DNA from: Ignavibacteria bacterium
GTDB taxonomy: Bacteria; Bacteroidota; Ignavibacteria; Tepidaquicellales; OLB5
NCBI GenBank assembly: GCA_013140565.1
Contig: JABFSP010000105.1
Coordinates: forward strand, 1 to 37,431
Length of the DNA: 37,431 nt
Reading direction: 5' to 3'
Positions 27,528 to 35,559 of the stretch are shown here, one piece after another. How positions within the stretch are numbered: the first letter of the stretch is position 1; each line of letters starts with the position of its first letter. A model generated the notes under the pieces. That model saw only the letters and a program-made list of their open reading frames with translations, did no database searches and was not told the DNA's origin. The translations under genes were made by a program, and so were the position numbers.

Positions 27528-29267
27528 ATGAAATATTTAGTCCTCTTTACAGCCCTGTTTTTATTTGCAGTTTTAAACAGTTTTAGCTCTGATGATAACA
27601 ATCATCAGACGTTCGTTAACAATTCAGTCCTTGCACCAAAGAGTATCTTTTTGCAGAGCGGAAACATTAACACGCTATTCAGAACTGACGGTTATTTTAA
27701 TTACGATAAGGTAACTTTCTCAAACGGAATGGCGGGTATGATTTGGCCGGTTGCAGCATCTCAAAGATTAACCGCAGTATTTGCTTCCGGAATCTGGATA
27801 GGCGCAAAAGTAAACATCGCGGCAAATCAAAAGGAATTGCGTCTTGCCGCTTCAATGTACAGCTCACACTACTCTCCGGGTAATATTCCTGTAAATGGCC
27901 AGGTGCCGCCCAATTCTGTATGCAATGATTCTGCTTTTAACGGGTACCTTGTAAACCTAACTGATCCTTCTTTAGTTAATGGCGGTATGCGAACAAAAAA
28001 TGCCGGTGGCAGAACGTACAACTTTAATTATACACCATGGAGTGCATGGCCAATCAATCTTGGGGCACCGTACCTTGAAGTAAACGGTATACCGGGTTAT
28101 CAGCCCGGGTGGAATGCTGACAGGCCGGGAACCGGTGTAAACAATTCCAGACCCAGTGAAATGGTTTTCACAGTCTTTATGGATTACAGCAATTGCACTA
28201 ATGACCCTCATTTTTCAGAGCTGAGTCTGCCGGGTGGTTCATTACCCCTTGGGGTTGAAATTCAGCAGCTTGCTTATGCATATGAAACACCGGGTATGTT
28301 AAATTCTTATTTTGTAAGTTATAAGATCATTAACAAAAGCGGTAAGAACTGGGACAGCACTTATTTTTCTTTGGTAAATGATGCTGATCTTGGTGACGCG
28401 TCGGATGATGCTGTAGGATGTGACAGTATTAAGAATACAGCGTATACTTATAACTTCGATAACCAGGATAGTGAGTATGGTGCGGCTCCGCCAGCCGTAG
28501 GCTATAAAGCCATACAGGGACCTGTAATATACACCGGCGTGAATTCCGATACTGCTAAATATCCCTGTTATAACAGAATTGGTTACAAAATGCTGAAAAT
28601 GACGGGTCATAACAGATTTCTGAATAGTGGTACTCCATGTAACGGTGATCCTGATAATTATGTTAACGCATATAATTATATGCGCGGAAAAGACGGATGC
28701 GGTTCAACTATTTACAATCCGTTGACAGGTAACCCGACACAATATGTATATAGCGGTAACGGATGCCTGCATACTGGCTGGTATGATTCGACACAAAATG
28801 ACAAAAGGAATCTGATCAATTCCGGTCCGTTTAATATGGCTTCGGGTGATACGCAGGTTGTTGTATACGCATACGGAATTGAAAGGGGCAATAATAACTA
28901 CGAGAGCATTTGCAATATGATGAGTACTCTTGATTTCGCGGATCAGTTCTACCGCAATTGCAGCGGAACCATTGGAATAGAACCCGTTGGAAACATTGTT
29001 CCCAAAAGTTTTGCTTTAGAGCAGAACTATCCGAATCCGTTTAACCCGGAAACTGTCATAAAGTTTTCAATTCCACAAAAGAGCTTTTTGAAACTGGTAA
29101 TTTATGACGCTCTGGGCAAGGAGATCTCGGTTCTGGTAAATGAAGAACTTGCATCAGGTAATTACAGTATTAATTATGACGCCTCAAATCTGCCAAGCGG
29201 TATTTATTTTTATAAAATGATCTCCGCTTCTTATACTGATACAAAGAAAATGGTAGTATTGAAATAA
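27528..29267 (+). CDS. Large secreted protein of unknown function with T9SS type A sorting domain (tandem paralog B)
   Basis: 579 aa; extensive collinear similarity with 25540-27267; NYPNPFNPETVIKFSIP...SGIYFYKMISASYTDTKKMVVLK. Confidence 0.83.
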   Translation: MKYLVLFTALFLFAVLNSFSSDDNNHQTFVNNSVLAPKSIFLQSGNINTLFRTDGYFNYDKVTFSNGMAGMIWPVAASQRLTAVFASGIWIGAKVNIAANQKELRLAASMYSSHYSPGNIPVNGQVPPNSVCNDSAFNGYLVNLTDPSLVNGGMRTKNAGGRTYNFNYTPWSAWPINLGAPYLEVNGIPGYQPGWNADRPGTGVNNSRPSEMVFTVFMDYSNCTNDPHFSELSLPGGSLPLGVEIQQLAYAYETPGMLNSYFVSYKIINKSGKNWDSTYFSLVNDADLGDASDDAVGCDSIKNTAYTYNFDNQDSEYGAAPPAVGYKAIQGPVIYTGVNSDTAKYPCYNRIGYKMLKMTGHNRFLNSGTPCNGDPDNYVNAYNYMRGKDGCGSTIYNPLTGNPTQYVYSGNGCLHTGWYDSTQNDKRNLINSGPFNMASGDTQVVVYAYGIERGNNNYESICNMMSTLDFADQFYRNCSGTIGIEPVGNIVPKSFALEQNYPNPFNPETVIKFSIPQKSFLKLVIYDALGKEISVLVNEELASGNYSINYDASNLPSGIYFYKMISASYTDTKKMVVLK

Positions 29268-29289
29268 CCGGTTTTAATATAGTACTTTG

Positions 29290-29330
29290 GCCCCCTCATC
29301 ATTTAAAATATTGATGAGGGGGCTTTTATT
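29290..29330 (+). terminator. Rho-independent terminator after 27528-29267
   Basis: GCCCCCTCATCA..TGATGAGGGGGC followed by TTTTATTTT. Confidence 0.8.
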
Positions 29331-29492
29331 TTATCAAAAAAGCAGATTTAGTTGGCGAACATATTAATTTATTGATTTTTATATAGGTTACTGTTTTTAA
29401 CAAATGTGAAATTGTGTCGTAATGGAATTGTTGAAAAATTTAAAATTTTAAGCTTTTATGTAAAAATCGTTCACTTTTTTTGTGTTTTTAGC

Positions 29493-29521
29493 CTTTAACA
29501 AACAAATTAAAAAATCTTTGT
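29493..29521 (+). promoter_or_regulatory. AACAAA-N13-CTTTG promoter-like motif, copy 4 (no annotated gene downstream)
   Basis: ctttAACAAAcaaattaaaaaatCTTTGt, identical spacing to copies 1-3. Confidence 0.55.
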
Positions 29522-29722
29522 CTAATCATACTTAATGTGCTATTTTTGAATAAGAGAATTGAAATTAACTCCTGGTGTAAAAGTTTTCAAACCCTTGCTG
29601 ATGTTGTTGACCGGGGTTAGAGGTTGGTCCGAAGGCGTCAACGGAGGTAAGTAAAATGGAGCATCCATGACCCCGGTTTAGATTCAGAAGTCTGGAATTC
29701 TTTTAAAAAAATAATTTGTTAT

Positions 29723-29845
29723 ATGATAATAAGCGCAGCAGCCTCTGTCTTGATTGATTGTCCTCTTTCGAAGGGCGGGAGAAACAATTATGATCACTGC
29801 AGATCAGGAAGCTGCGCTAAGTTTTTTGCCCTCTTTAAAACCTAG
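29723..29845 (+). CDS. Candidate 40-aa Cys-containing peptide
   Basis: MIISAAASVLIDCPLSKGGRNNYDHCRSGSCAKFFALFKT, ATG to TAG, inside the promoter-terminator unit. Below ORF-track cutoff; may be chance. Confidence 0.2.
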   Translation: MIISAAASVLIDCPLSKGGRNNYDHCRSGSCAKFFALFKT

Positions 29846-29900
29846 CTATTTTCTTCATTCTTCTTTCCTTTCTTTTTCATTTGTGTTTTTTGTTTAGATC

Positions 29901-29930
29901 AAGGCAGCCGGTATAATGGCTGCCTTTTCT
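29901..29930 (+). terminator. Rho-independent terminator of the 29.5-29.9 kb transcription unit
   Basis: AAGGCAGCC-N8-GGCTGCCTT followed by TTCTATTT. Confidence 0.65.
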
Positions 29931-29988
29931 ATTTAAATAAAGCAATTACAGCTATTTATTTTGTAACTAAAATAGCTATTATTATAAC

Positions 29989-30017
29989 TTGACAATACTT
30001 TAATCGTATGCTATATT
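29989..30017 (+). promoter_or_regulatory. Sigma70-type promoter TTGACA-N17-TATATT for the TrmB-like gene
   Basis: TTGACA 29989-29994, 17-bp spacer, TATATT 30012-30017; start codon at 30043. Confidence 0.55.
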
Positions 30018-30042
30018 GCAGTAGTTTAAAGCTACAGCAATA

Positions 30043-30873
30043 TTGAACAAGGAAATTTTAATAGAACGGCTTAAGTCTTTAGGGTTCAAGGAATATGAAT
30101 CCAAGGTTCTTATTGTATTGCTTGGCGGCAGTCCGATGAGTGCTTCTGAGATCGCAAAGGAAGCTAAGATAATCCGTAATTCTATTTATGATATCCTGAA
30201 ATCTTTTGTAGAAAAAGGCTACTGCAATGAAATTGAAACTAATACAATACTCAATTACCAGATAATAGACCCGGCGATAATACTTGATAAAATAGCAAGT
30301 GACTACAGAAAAAATTTCAATCATAAACTCTTAAGTCTTAACGAAACTTTCGGTGAACTTCAGCAGATATATAAAAGCGAATCAACCAAAACAGAAGGTC
30401 CGGATAAGAATATACAGCTTATCCGCGGTTTTAATAAACACCGCGTGGCACGCTATCTGGAGCTTGTTAACAGCTCGGTTAAAGAAATACTGGGTATGTA
30501 CAGCCCCAGAAGGGTTGTGGTTGAAGAGCTTAGCCGTGATGCACAAAGATTCATAAAAGATGGCGGAATTATCCGTTCAATTTACCAGCTGAGTGATGAT
30601 AAAGAAATGAACAATGAGCTGATAGCTGCCTGCGAATTGTTCCAAAAGGGCGGTGAACAGGTAAGGCTCGCGCGGTTTAAACTTCCCAACATTTCTGTAT
30701 TCGATTCTGAAAATGTATTCATAAATCTTTCCGCTGATAAGAACGTTCCCAAACACAAGCAGGCTGATCTGATCATTAAGAACACAGATTATGCCGGTCA
30801 CATGAAAGACCTGTTTAATACATACTGGGAAAAGGCTGTAACACTTGAAGATTATAAAAAAGAAAAGAACTAA
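30043..30873 (+). CDS. TrmB-family transcriptional regulator (TTG start)
   Basis: 276 aa; N-terminal wHTH MNKEILIERLKSLGFKEYESKVLIVLLGGSPMSASEIAKEAKIIRNSIYDILKSFVEKGYC; C-terminal regulatory domain. Confidence 0.8.
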   Translation: MNKEILIERLKSLGFKEYESKVLIVLLGGSPMSASEIAKEAKIIRNSIYDILKSFVEKGYCNEIETNTILNYQIIDPAIILDKIASDYRKNFNHKLLSLNETFGELQQIYKSESTKTEGPDKNIQLIRGFNKHRVARYLELVNSSVKEILGMYSPRRVVVEELSRDAQRFIKDGGIIRSIYQLSDDKEMNNELIAACELFQKGGEQVRLARFKLPNISVFDSENVFINLSADKNVPKHKQADLIIKNTDYAGHMKDLFNTYWEKAVTLEDYKKEKN

Positions 30874-30884
30874 TTCATAATAAC

Positions 30885-30965
30885 ATGGAATTCAAAATTA
30901 AATTTTCATTGCGCGGAATTATAAGCTTGTTCTTCATATTTCTGCTATTATTGCTCATAATATAG
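30885..30965 (+). CDS. Candidate 26-aa hydrophobic micropeptide
   Basis: MEFKIKFSLRGIISLFFIFLLLLLII; positive N-terminus then one TM span; 11 bp after the TrmB-like stop. Confidence 0.3.
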   Translation: MEFKIKFSLRGIISLFFIFLLLLLII

Positions 30966-31007
30966 AAAAACAGTTGAAATCCGTTAAAAAATGAAAGAAA
31001 TTAAAGT

Positions 31008-31082
31008 ATGGTAGTAAACAGCTTGCAGGGTTTCCAGATCCTGGTAGTAATGATAATAATTTTTATGCTGTTTTTTTTGTAA
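31008..31082 (+). CDS. Candidate 24-aa hydrophobic micropeptide
   Basis: MVVNSLQGFQILVVMIIIFMLFFL; tandem to the previous small ORF. Confidence 0.27.
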   Translation: MVVNSLQGFQILVVMIIIFMLFFL

Positions 31083-31171
31083 ATTACTGTTAAATTACGT
31101 ATGAATGGGTAGTTCCATTTACGCAGTTCAGAATTTACAGATACAAAGAAATTATTTTGTGAGGTTTAATT

Positions 31172-33049
31172 ATGAACAAAAAATACATACATATAATATT
31201 CGGTATAATTGTTGCCGTGATATTTGCTATGACCGGCCGCCTCACTGCGCAAACAGGCTGGTATCCTTTGCAATCAGGTACTGAAAATATTCTGAAGTCA
31301 GTTTATTTTGTTTCCCAGAATACCGGTTTCATGTCCGGTAACGGAATAATATTAAAGACTTTAAACGGTGGAACTAACTGGCTCGTTATATCAACAGCGT
31401 TCAGCGGTTCTTCAATTCATTTCAACAATCAGTATACCGGCTACATTTGCGAAGGAACGATCCATAAAACCACCGATGGCGGTGTAAGCTGGTCTGACCT
31501 CGGGCAGACTTCACTTATTTCTGTGAACTTTGCGGATATTAACACCGGTTTTGCCGTAGGTTACAATAGCAAGATCACAAAAACCACTAACGGCGGGGCT
31601 TCATGGGAGCTTCAGTTCGTAAGTATGTATGGTAACAAGTTCAATTCAGTCTTTTTCAGGAATCCCAGTACAGGCTTCATTGCCGGCGGTAAGATGACCG
31701 AACCATACAATGGAGTGATCTATAAAACCATAAACGGCGGAAATTCATGGTATGAAGTATCACCTTCATCTGCTGATATTGATTTCAGATCAGTTACTTT
31801 TCCTTCAAATGAAATTGGATATGCTGTAGGCGGATATGAATACGGTTCTTCGGGTGTAATATACAAAACTTCCAACGGCGGTGAAACCTGGACACAACAG
31901 GGTATTGTTAATAAAGATCTGAACTCAATTCACTTCTGGGATACACAGATCGGTTACACAGTTGGAGAAGACGGCATAATACTTAAAACTACCAATGGCA
32001 GCGCGATATGGAATTCACAGATCTCAAGTTCTGATAAAGACCTGAATTCAGTTTACTTCCTCGCGAACAATTTGGGATACACAGTAGGAATTTCCGGCTC
32101 AGTCCAGAAGACAATTAACGGCGGTATATTCGGACCCCCGTTCGCAGTAAGCGGAAGAGTTACATTTCCAAACGGGCAGCCGGTTACCAATGGTATAGTA
32201 AAAGCTTTAAAATACGATGCACAGCAGAATGCCGTAATAGTGGTAGATACAGCGTATATACAGCCCAATGGCGATTATATGCTCAGGAATCTGAATATTG
32301 ATAGTGTTGATATTATGGCTTATCCTGATGATGAAGATATGGACGCTAATCCACCTCAATTTGTACCTACATATTTTGCCGGCACAAACAACGGAACTAT
32401 CAGCTGGACTTCATCCAGAACATTGTATACTAATAATAATATTTTCAATATAGATATCAGGGTATTTAATATTACAGGTACGGGCGGCAATTCATTTATC
32501 AGCGGCGGTGTTTATGTCGCTCCACCTCAATCGGGTGGATTGCAGAATGCGATTGTTTACGCTATGAGCGGAAATGAATTCAAAGGATTCAGTGTTTCGC
32601 GCAGCGGCGGACCTTATGATATCAATAACATCACACAGGGTACTTACAGGGTTGTTTGTGACAGGTTCGGTTACTGGCAGGCTGAAAAAAATGTTGTTGT
32701 CGGAAGCGTAAGCCCCGATACAATTAATTTTTATATGACAGGTATCAGTGTTATAGGTATAGAACCTGTGGCAGGTATTGTTCCAAAAACATTTAATCTC
32801 AGCCAGAATTATCCAAATCCGTTTAATCCTGTTACAAAGATAAATGTTGATATCCCAAAGAATACAATGGTTAAAGTTGCTGTCTATGACATGATAGGCA
32901 AAGAAATTGAAGTATTAGTAAATAACCAGTTGAGCGCCGGAAGTTATAAAATTGACTGGAATGCATCTAAGTATGCAAGCGGTATTTATTTTTACAGAAT
33001 TACAACATCTGAGTTTACCGATATTAAAAAAATGGTATTGGTAAAATAA
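31172..33049 (+). CDS. YCF48/BNR-repeat protein with carboxypeptidase-regulatory-like domains and T9SS type A sorting domain
   Basis: 625 aa; 'GVIYKTSNGGETW' repeats, then GRVTFPNGQPVTNGIVKAL..GDYMLRNLNIDSVDIMAYPD; NYPNPFNPVTKINVDIP...SGIYFYRITTSEFTDIKKMVLVK. Confidence 0.83.
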   Translation: MNKKYIHIIFGIIVAVIFAMTGRLTAQTGWYPLQSGTENILKSVYFVSQNTGFMSGNGIILKTLNGGTNWLVISTAFSGSSIHFNNQYTGYICEGTIHKTTDGGVSWSDLGQTSLISVNFADINTGFAVGYNSKITKTTNGGASWELQFVSMYGNKFNSVFFRNPSTGFIAGGKMTEPYNGVIYKTINGGNSWYEVSPSSADIDFRSVTFPSNEIGYAVGGYEYGSSGVIYKTSNGGETWTQQGIVNKDLNSIHFWDTQIGYTVGEDGIILKTTNGSAIWNSQISSSDKDLNSVYFLANNLGYTVGISGSVQKTINGGIFGPPFAVSGRVTFPNGQPVTNGIVKALKYDAQQNAVIVVDTAYIQPNGDYMLRNLNIDSVDIMAYPDDEDMDANPPQFVPTYFAGTNNGTISWTSSRTLYTNNNIFNIDIRVFNITGTGGNSFISGGVYVAPPQSGGLQNAIVYAMSGNEFKGFSVSRSGGPYDINNITQGTYRVVCDRFGYWQAEKNVVVGSVSPDTINFYMTGISVIGIEPVAGIVPKTFNLSQNYPNPFNPVTKINVDIPKNTMVKVAVYDMIGKEIEVLVNNQLSAGSYKIDWNASKYASGIYFYRITTSEFTDIKKMVLVK

Positions 33050-33087
33050 TAACTTACTGGATTTTTCCTGATTTTCTCCTCCTTTAG

Positions 33088-33137
33088 AAAAGGCTGACAT
33101 TCTCGTTACCTCCGTAGAATGACAGCCTTTTGTTTTT
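33088..33137 (+). terminator. Rho-independent terminator after 31172-33049
   Basis: AAAAGGCTGACATTCT..AGAATGACAGCCTTTT followed by GTTTTT. Confidence 0.65.
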
Positions 33138-33297
33138 GCGTACTTTGTCATTCCTCGTTTACCCCCTTGGCCTTGTTTACCCCTTTTGGGACGAAAGCGG
33201 GAATCTCATAAAAAATATTATCCCCCGCAGCATGTGTTTACACCAATTACAATAAATCGTATATTTGAAAAATTATTTCATCCATTTTTTAAAAATA

Positions 33298-34365
33298 ATG
33301 CTGATGCCAAAATCAATTAAAGTCATTTTCATTCTTATAGCCATTATTGTAATTTCATACCAATACAGCGGATGCAGTGATGACCTCATGGGTACAGGCG
33401 GCGTTACTACGCCGATGTTTGGAGGTTATGACCTGAGTGAAGCCGGAGTAATGATGACGCTTTCGGCATTATGCTATGTTGCCGAAGGCAATACAAATGC
33501 CCTGCAAATAAGGGATTCTATAAACATTCAGCTTGCTGATTCAAATTACTCAACAGGGGGTGACTGGGAAGTATGCTGGGGACCCGGTGTGAGTCCTACA
33601 GGCGATAACCTGCTGTACATGGCTGTTGATTCAACCGGTGACTCAATTAGATACGCTATTTGCGTCAGGGGCACCGTATTCAATTTTGCCAATATTGTTG
33701 AAGATATAGAAGTGTGGGATATGGAAAAATGGCCGTTTTCCGGCGGAGGAGATTCAGTTGCCCTTGGTTCGCTCAAGGGTCTGGATACGTTACTTAATAC
33801 AACCGATCCGTTAACATTCTTAAGCTTACAGTCTTATCTTAATACACTTAACGCACCAAAGCAGAAGTTGTTTATAACAGGTCACTCGCTCGGCGGGGCT
33901 ATGGCAACCCTGATAACAAAATGGTTTTTAGACCAGGGGTTCACTTCAAGGTTTAAACTTGAAACGTATACTTTCGCGGCGCCAACGGTGGGTAACATAA
34001 GTTTTGTTGGTACATATCACTCACAAATGACTGCAACCGGGTCAGAATCACATCGTTGTGTGAATAACAAAGACGTTGTTCCTTTTGCATGGGCGGGTCT
34101 GCCGGAAATTATCAGCGGGAATATACCAACAACTGTACCGCCGCTTGTAGCAGCTGTTATTCAAACTGCGCATGATTACCTGAAAGACAGTGTGGTGTAT
34201 AAACATGTTGAAACCAAACAGTCACTTGGCTCATTTGATCCGCTTAACTGCGGTGCATCAGGGGAAGACAGTACCTACTTTTGCTGGGTCGGATTTGAAC
34301 ACGCTTCAAACACATATTTAAGACTGCTTAATGCTGATACTATTAACTGGAACAGAAGGCGGTAA
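33298..34365 (+). CDS. Lipase class 3 family, putative lipoprotein
   Basis: ORF track starts at TTG 33265; ATG 33298 gives MLMPKSIKVIFILIAIIVISYQYSGCSDD (lipobox-like YSGC); GHSLGGAMATL nucleophile elbow; TFAAPTVGN. Confidence 0.83.
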   Translation: MLMPKSIKVIFILIAIIVISYQYSGCSDDLMGTGGVTTPMFGGYDLSEAGVMMTLSALCYVAEGNTNALQIRDSINIQLADSNYSTGGDWEVCWGPGVSPTGDNLLYMAVDSTGDSIRYAICVRGTVFNFANIVEDIEVWDMEKWPFSGGGDSVALGSLKGLDTLLNTTDPLTFLSLQSYLNTLNAPKQKLFITGHSLGGAMATLITKWFLDQGFTSRFKLETYTFAAPTVGNISFVGTYHSQMTATGSESHRCVNNKDVVPFAWAGLPEIISGNIPTTVPPLVAAVIQTAHDYLKDSVVYKHVETKQSLGSFDPLNCGASGEDSTYFCWVGFEHASNTYLRLLNADTINWNRRR

Positions 34366-34453
34366 ACAGAACCGCTATACCGGTGGTTAAATATAATTCA
34401 TTTCTATGGAAATGAATTATGATTATTATTGAGTAACTAATTAAATACAGGAT

Positions 34454-34984
34454 ATGTCCGAAAGATCAGATAAGTATTTCCAGATGCTTGATGGCTGGCT
34501 GAAGTATTACGGGTTTGAAGCTATTAACGTAAATGCAGAAGCAGGCGCTGACAGGGTTTTCAAAAGGAGCAGGGTAGAGGTAACAAAGTTCGGCAAAGTT
34601 GACTGTTATATTTGCGTTAAGTATATGCCCGAAGGAGCAACTGGTCAGGAAATGAGAATGTACAGCGGAAAAATGTTTTCGCTTGCAAACCGTCATAGAA
34701 CAGGAATGCCGCTCGGATTTGGAGCTATGCTTGTGGTTTACCCGCTTATCATTACCGAAAATCTGTCATCTGAGCTTGTCGGATATCTGAATCAATATTG
34801 TCCAAAACATTTCGCTGCGGCTGAATTTCCGTCAGCTTTGGATCTATCAACAGGAAATCTCTACTACTATCCAAATACTCCCATTTGGGGTTATGCGTAT
34901 TACGCAACATACAGGCGCGAATCGTACAGCTACTTTTCACCAAAATCATGGGAAGAAGTTGCAAGGCAGCAAATAGTGAAGTAA
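34454..34984 (+). CDS. Hypothetical protein
   Basis: 176 aa intact ORF MSERSDKYFQMLDGWLKYYGFEAINVNAEAGADRVFKRSRVEVTKFGKVDCYI; no recognised family. Confidence 0.65.
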   Translation: MSERSDKYFQMLDGWLKYYGFEAINVNAEAGADRVFKRSRVEVTKFGKVDCYICVKYMPEGATGQEMRMYSGKMFSLANRHRTGMPLGFGAMLVVYPLIITENLSSELVGYLNQYCPKHFAAAEFPSALDLSTGNLYYYPNTPIWGYAYYATYRRESYSYFSPKSWEEVARQQIVK

Positions 34985-35006
34985 ATTGCAGAGTATTTAG
35001 TATATG

Positions 35007-35041
35007 AAAAGCCTCTTTTGTATAACAAAAGAGGCTTTTTT
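35007..35041 (+). terminator. Rho-independent terminator
   Basis: AAAAGCCTCTTTTG-TATAA-CAAAAGAGGCTTTTTT. Confidence 0.85.
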
Positions 35042-35079
35042 ATTGATTTAAATGCATTTTATCTTTTACAATGGCTCGC

Positions 35080-35087
35080 TATCTTTG
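35080..35087 (+). promoter_or_regulatory. Candidate -7 element TATCTTTG upstream of the GatB/YqeY gene
   Basis: Exact TAnnTTTG match, 46 bp upstream of ATG 35133. Confidence 0.4.
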
Positions 35088-35132
35088 CAATTATTTAAAA
35101 CTATTTTACATTATAATTAACAGGAGTTATTC

Positions 35133-35546
35133 ATGCTTATTGAAACGATCCGTAAGGATATGCAGCAGGCAAAACTTGCCAAAGAAACAGTAAAAGCTAA
35201 CCTGCTTTCTACTTTGTATGCCGAAATTTTCACACAGTCAAAAAACGGCACTCAAATGACCGAAGATGATGAACTTAAGATCATCCGTAAATTCATGAAG
35301 AACGCTGATGAAACACTTTCTTTTGATGTAAGCGAAGAAGCCAAAGCCAAGCTGAATGAAGAGAAGAAAATTCTAGAAGCGTATTTGCCTGCCCAGTTAA
35401 GCAAAGAGAAGATCGAAGAGATAGTAGCATCGCTCATTACCGAAGGCAAAACCATGAAAGAAATTATGCCGTTTTTCAAAGAAAAATATAACGGTTTATA
35501 TGACGGCAGAACAGTAAGTGAGCTGGTTAAGGCAAAAACATCTTAA
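35133..35546 (+). CDS. GatB/YqeY domain-containing protein
   Basis: 137 aa; MLIETIRKDMQQAKLAKETVKANLLSTLYAEI, EAYLPAQLSKEKIEEIV; SD-like AGGAG upstream. Confidence 0.9.
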   Translation: MLIETIRKDMQQAKLAKETVKANLLSTLYAEIFTQSKNGTQMTEDDELKIIRKFMKNADETLSFDVSEEAKAKLNEEKKILEAYLPAQLSKEKIEEIVASLITEGKTMKEIMPFFKEKYNGLYDGRTVSELVKAKTS

Positions 35547-35559
35547 TTAATATCATTAC

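Larger units (their letters stand above)
29527..29930 (+). ncRNA. Candidate structured non-coding RNA or micropeptide transcript
   Basis: Between motif copy 4 and a terminator; stems ACCGGGGT(29610)/ACCCCGGT(29670), ATGGA-GCA-TCCAT (29656-29668), AGCGCAGC(29732)/GCTGCGCT(29811), TGATC-ACTGCA-GATCA (29791-29806). No ORF of 60 aa or more. Confidence 0.4.

Noticed and set aside
29571-29690. SRP (4.5S) RNA or RNase P RNA because of 'GGTCCGAAGG' and 'GGAGGTAAGT'
   Set aside because: Lacks the SRP GGAAGGAAGCAGCC apical loop and the RNase P GAGGAAAGTCC/ACAGAA core; resemblance is only a few bases.
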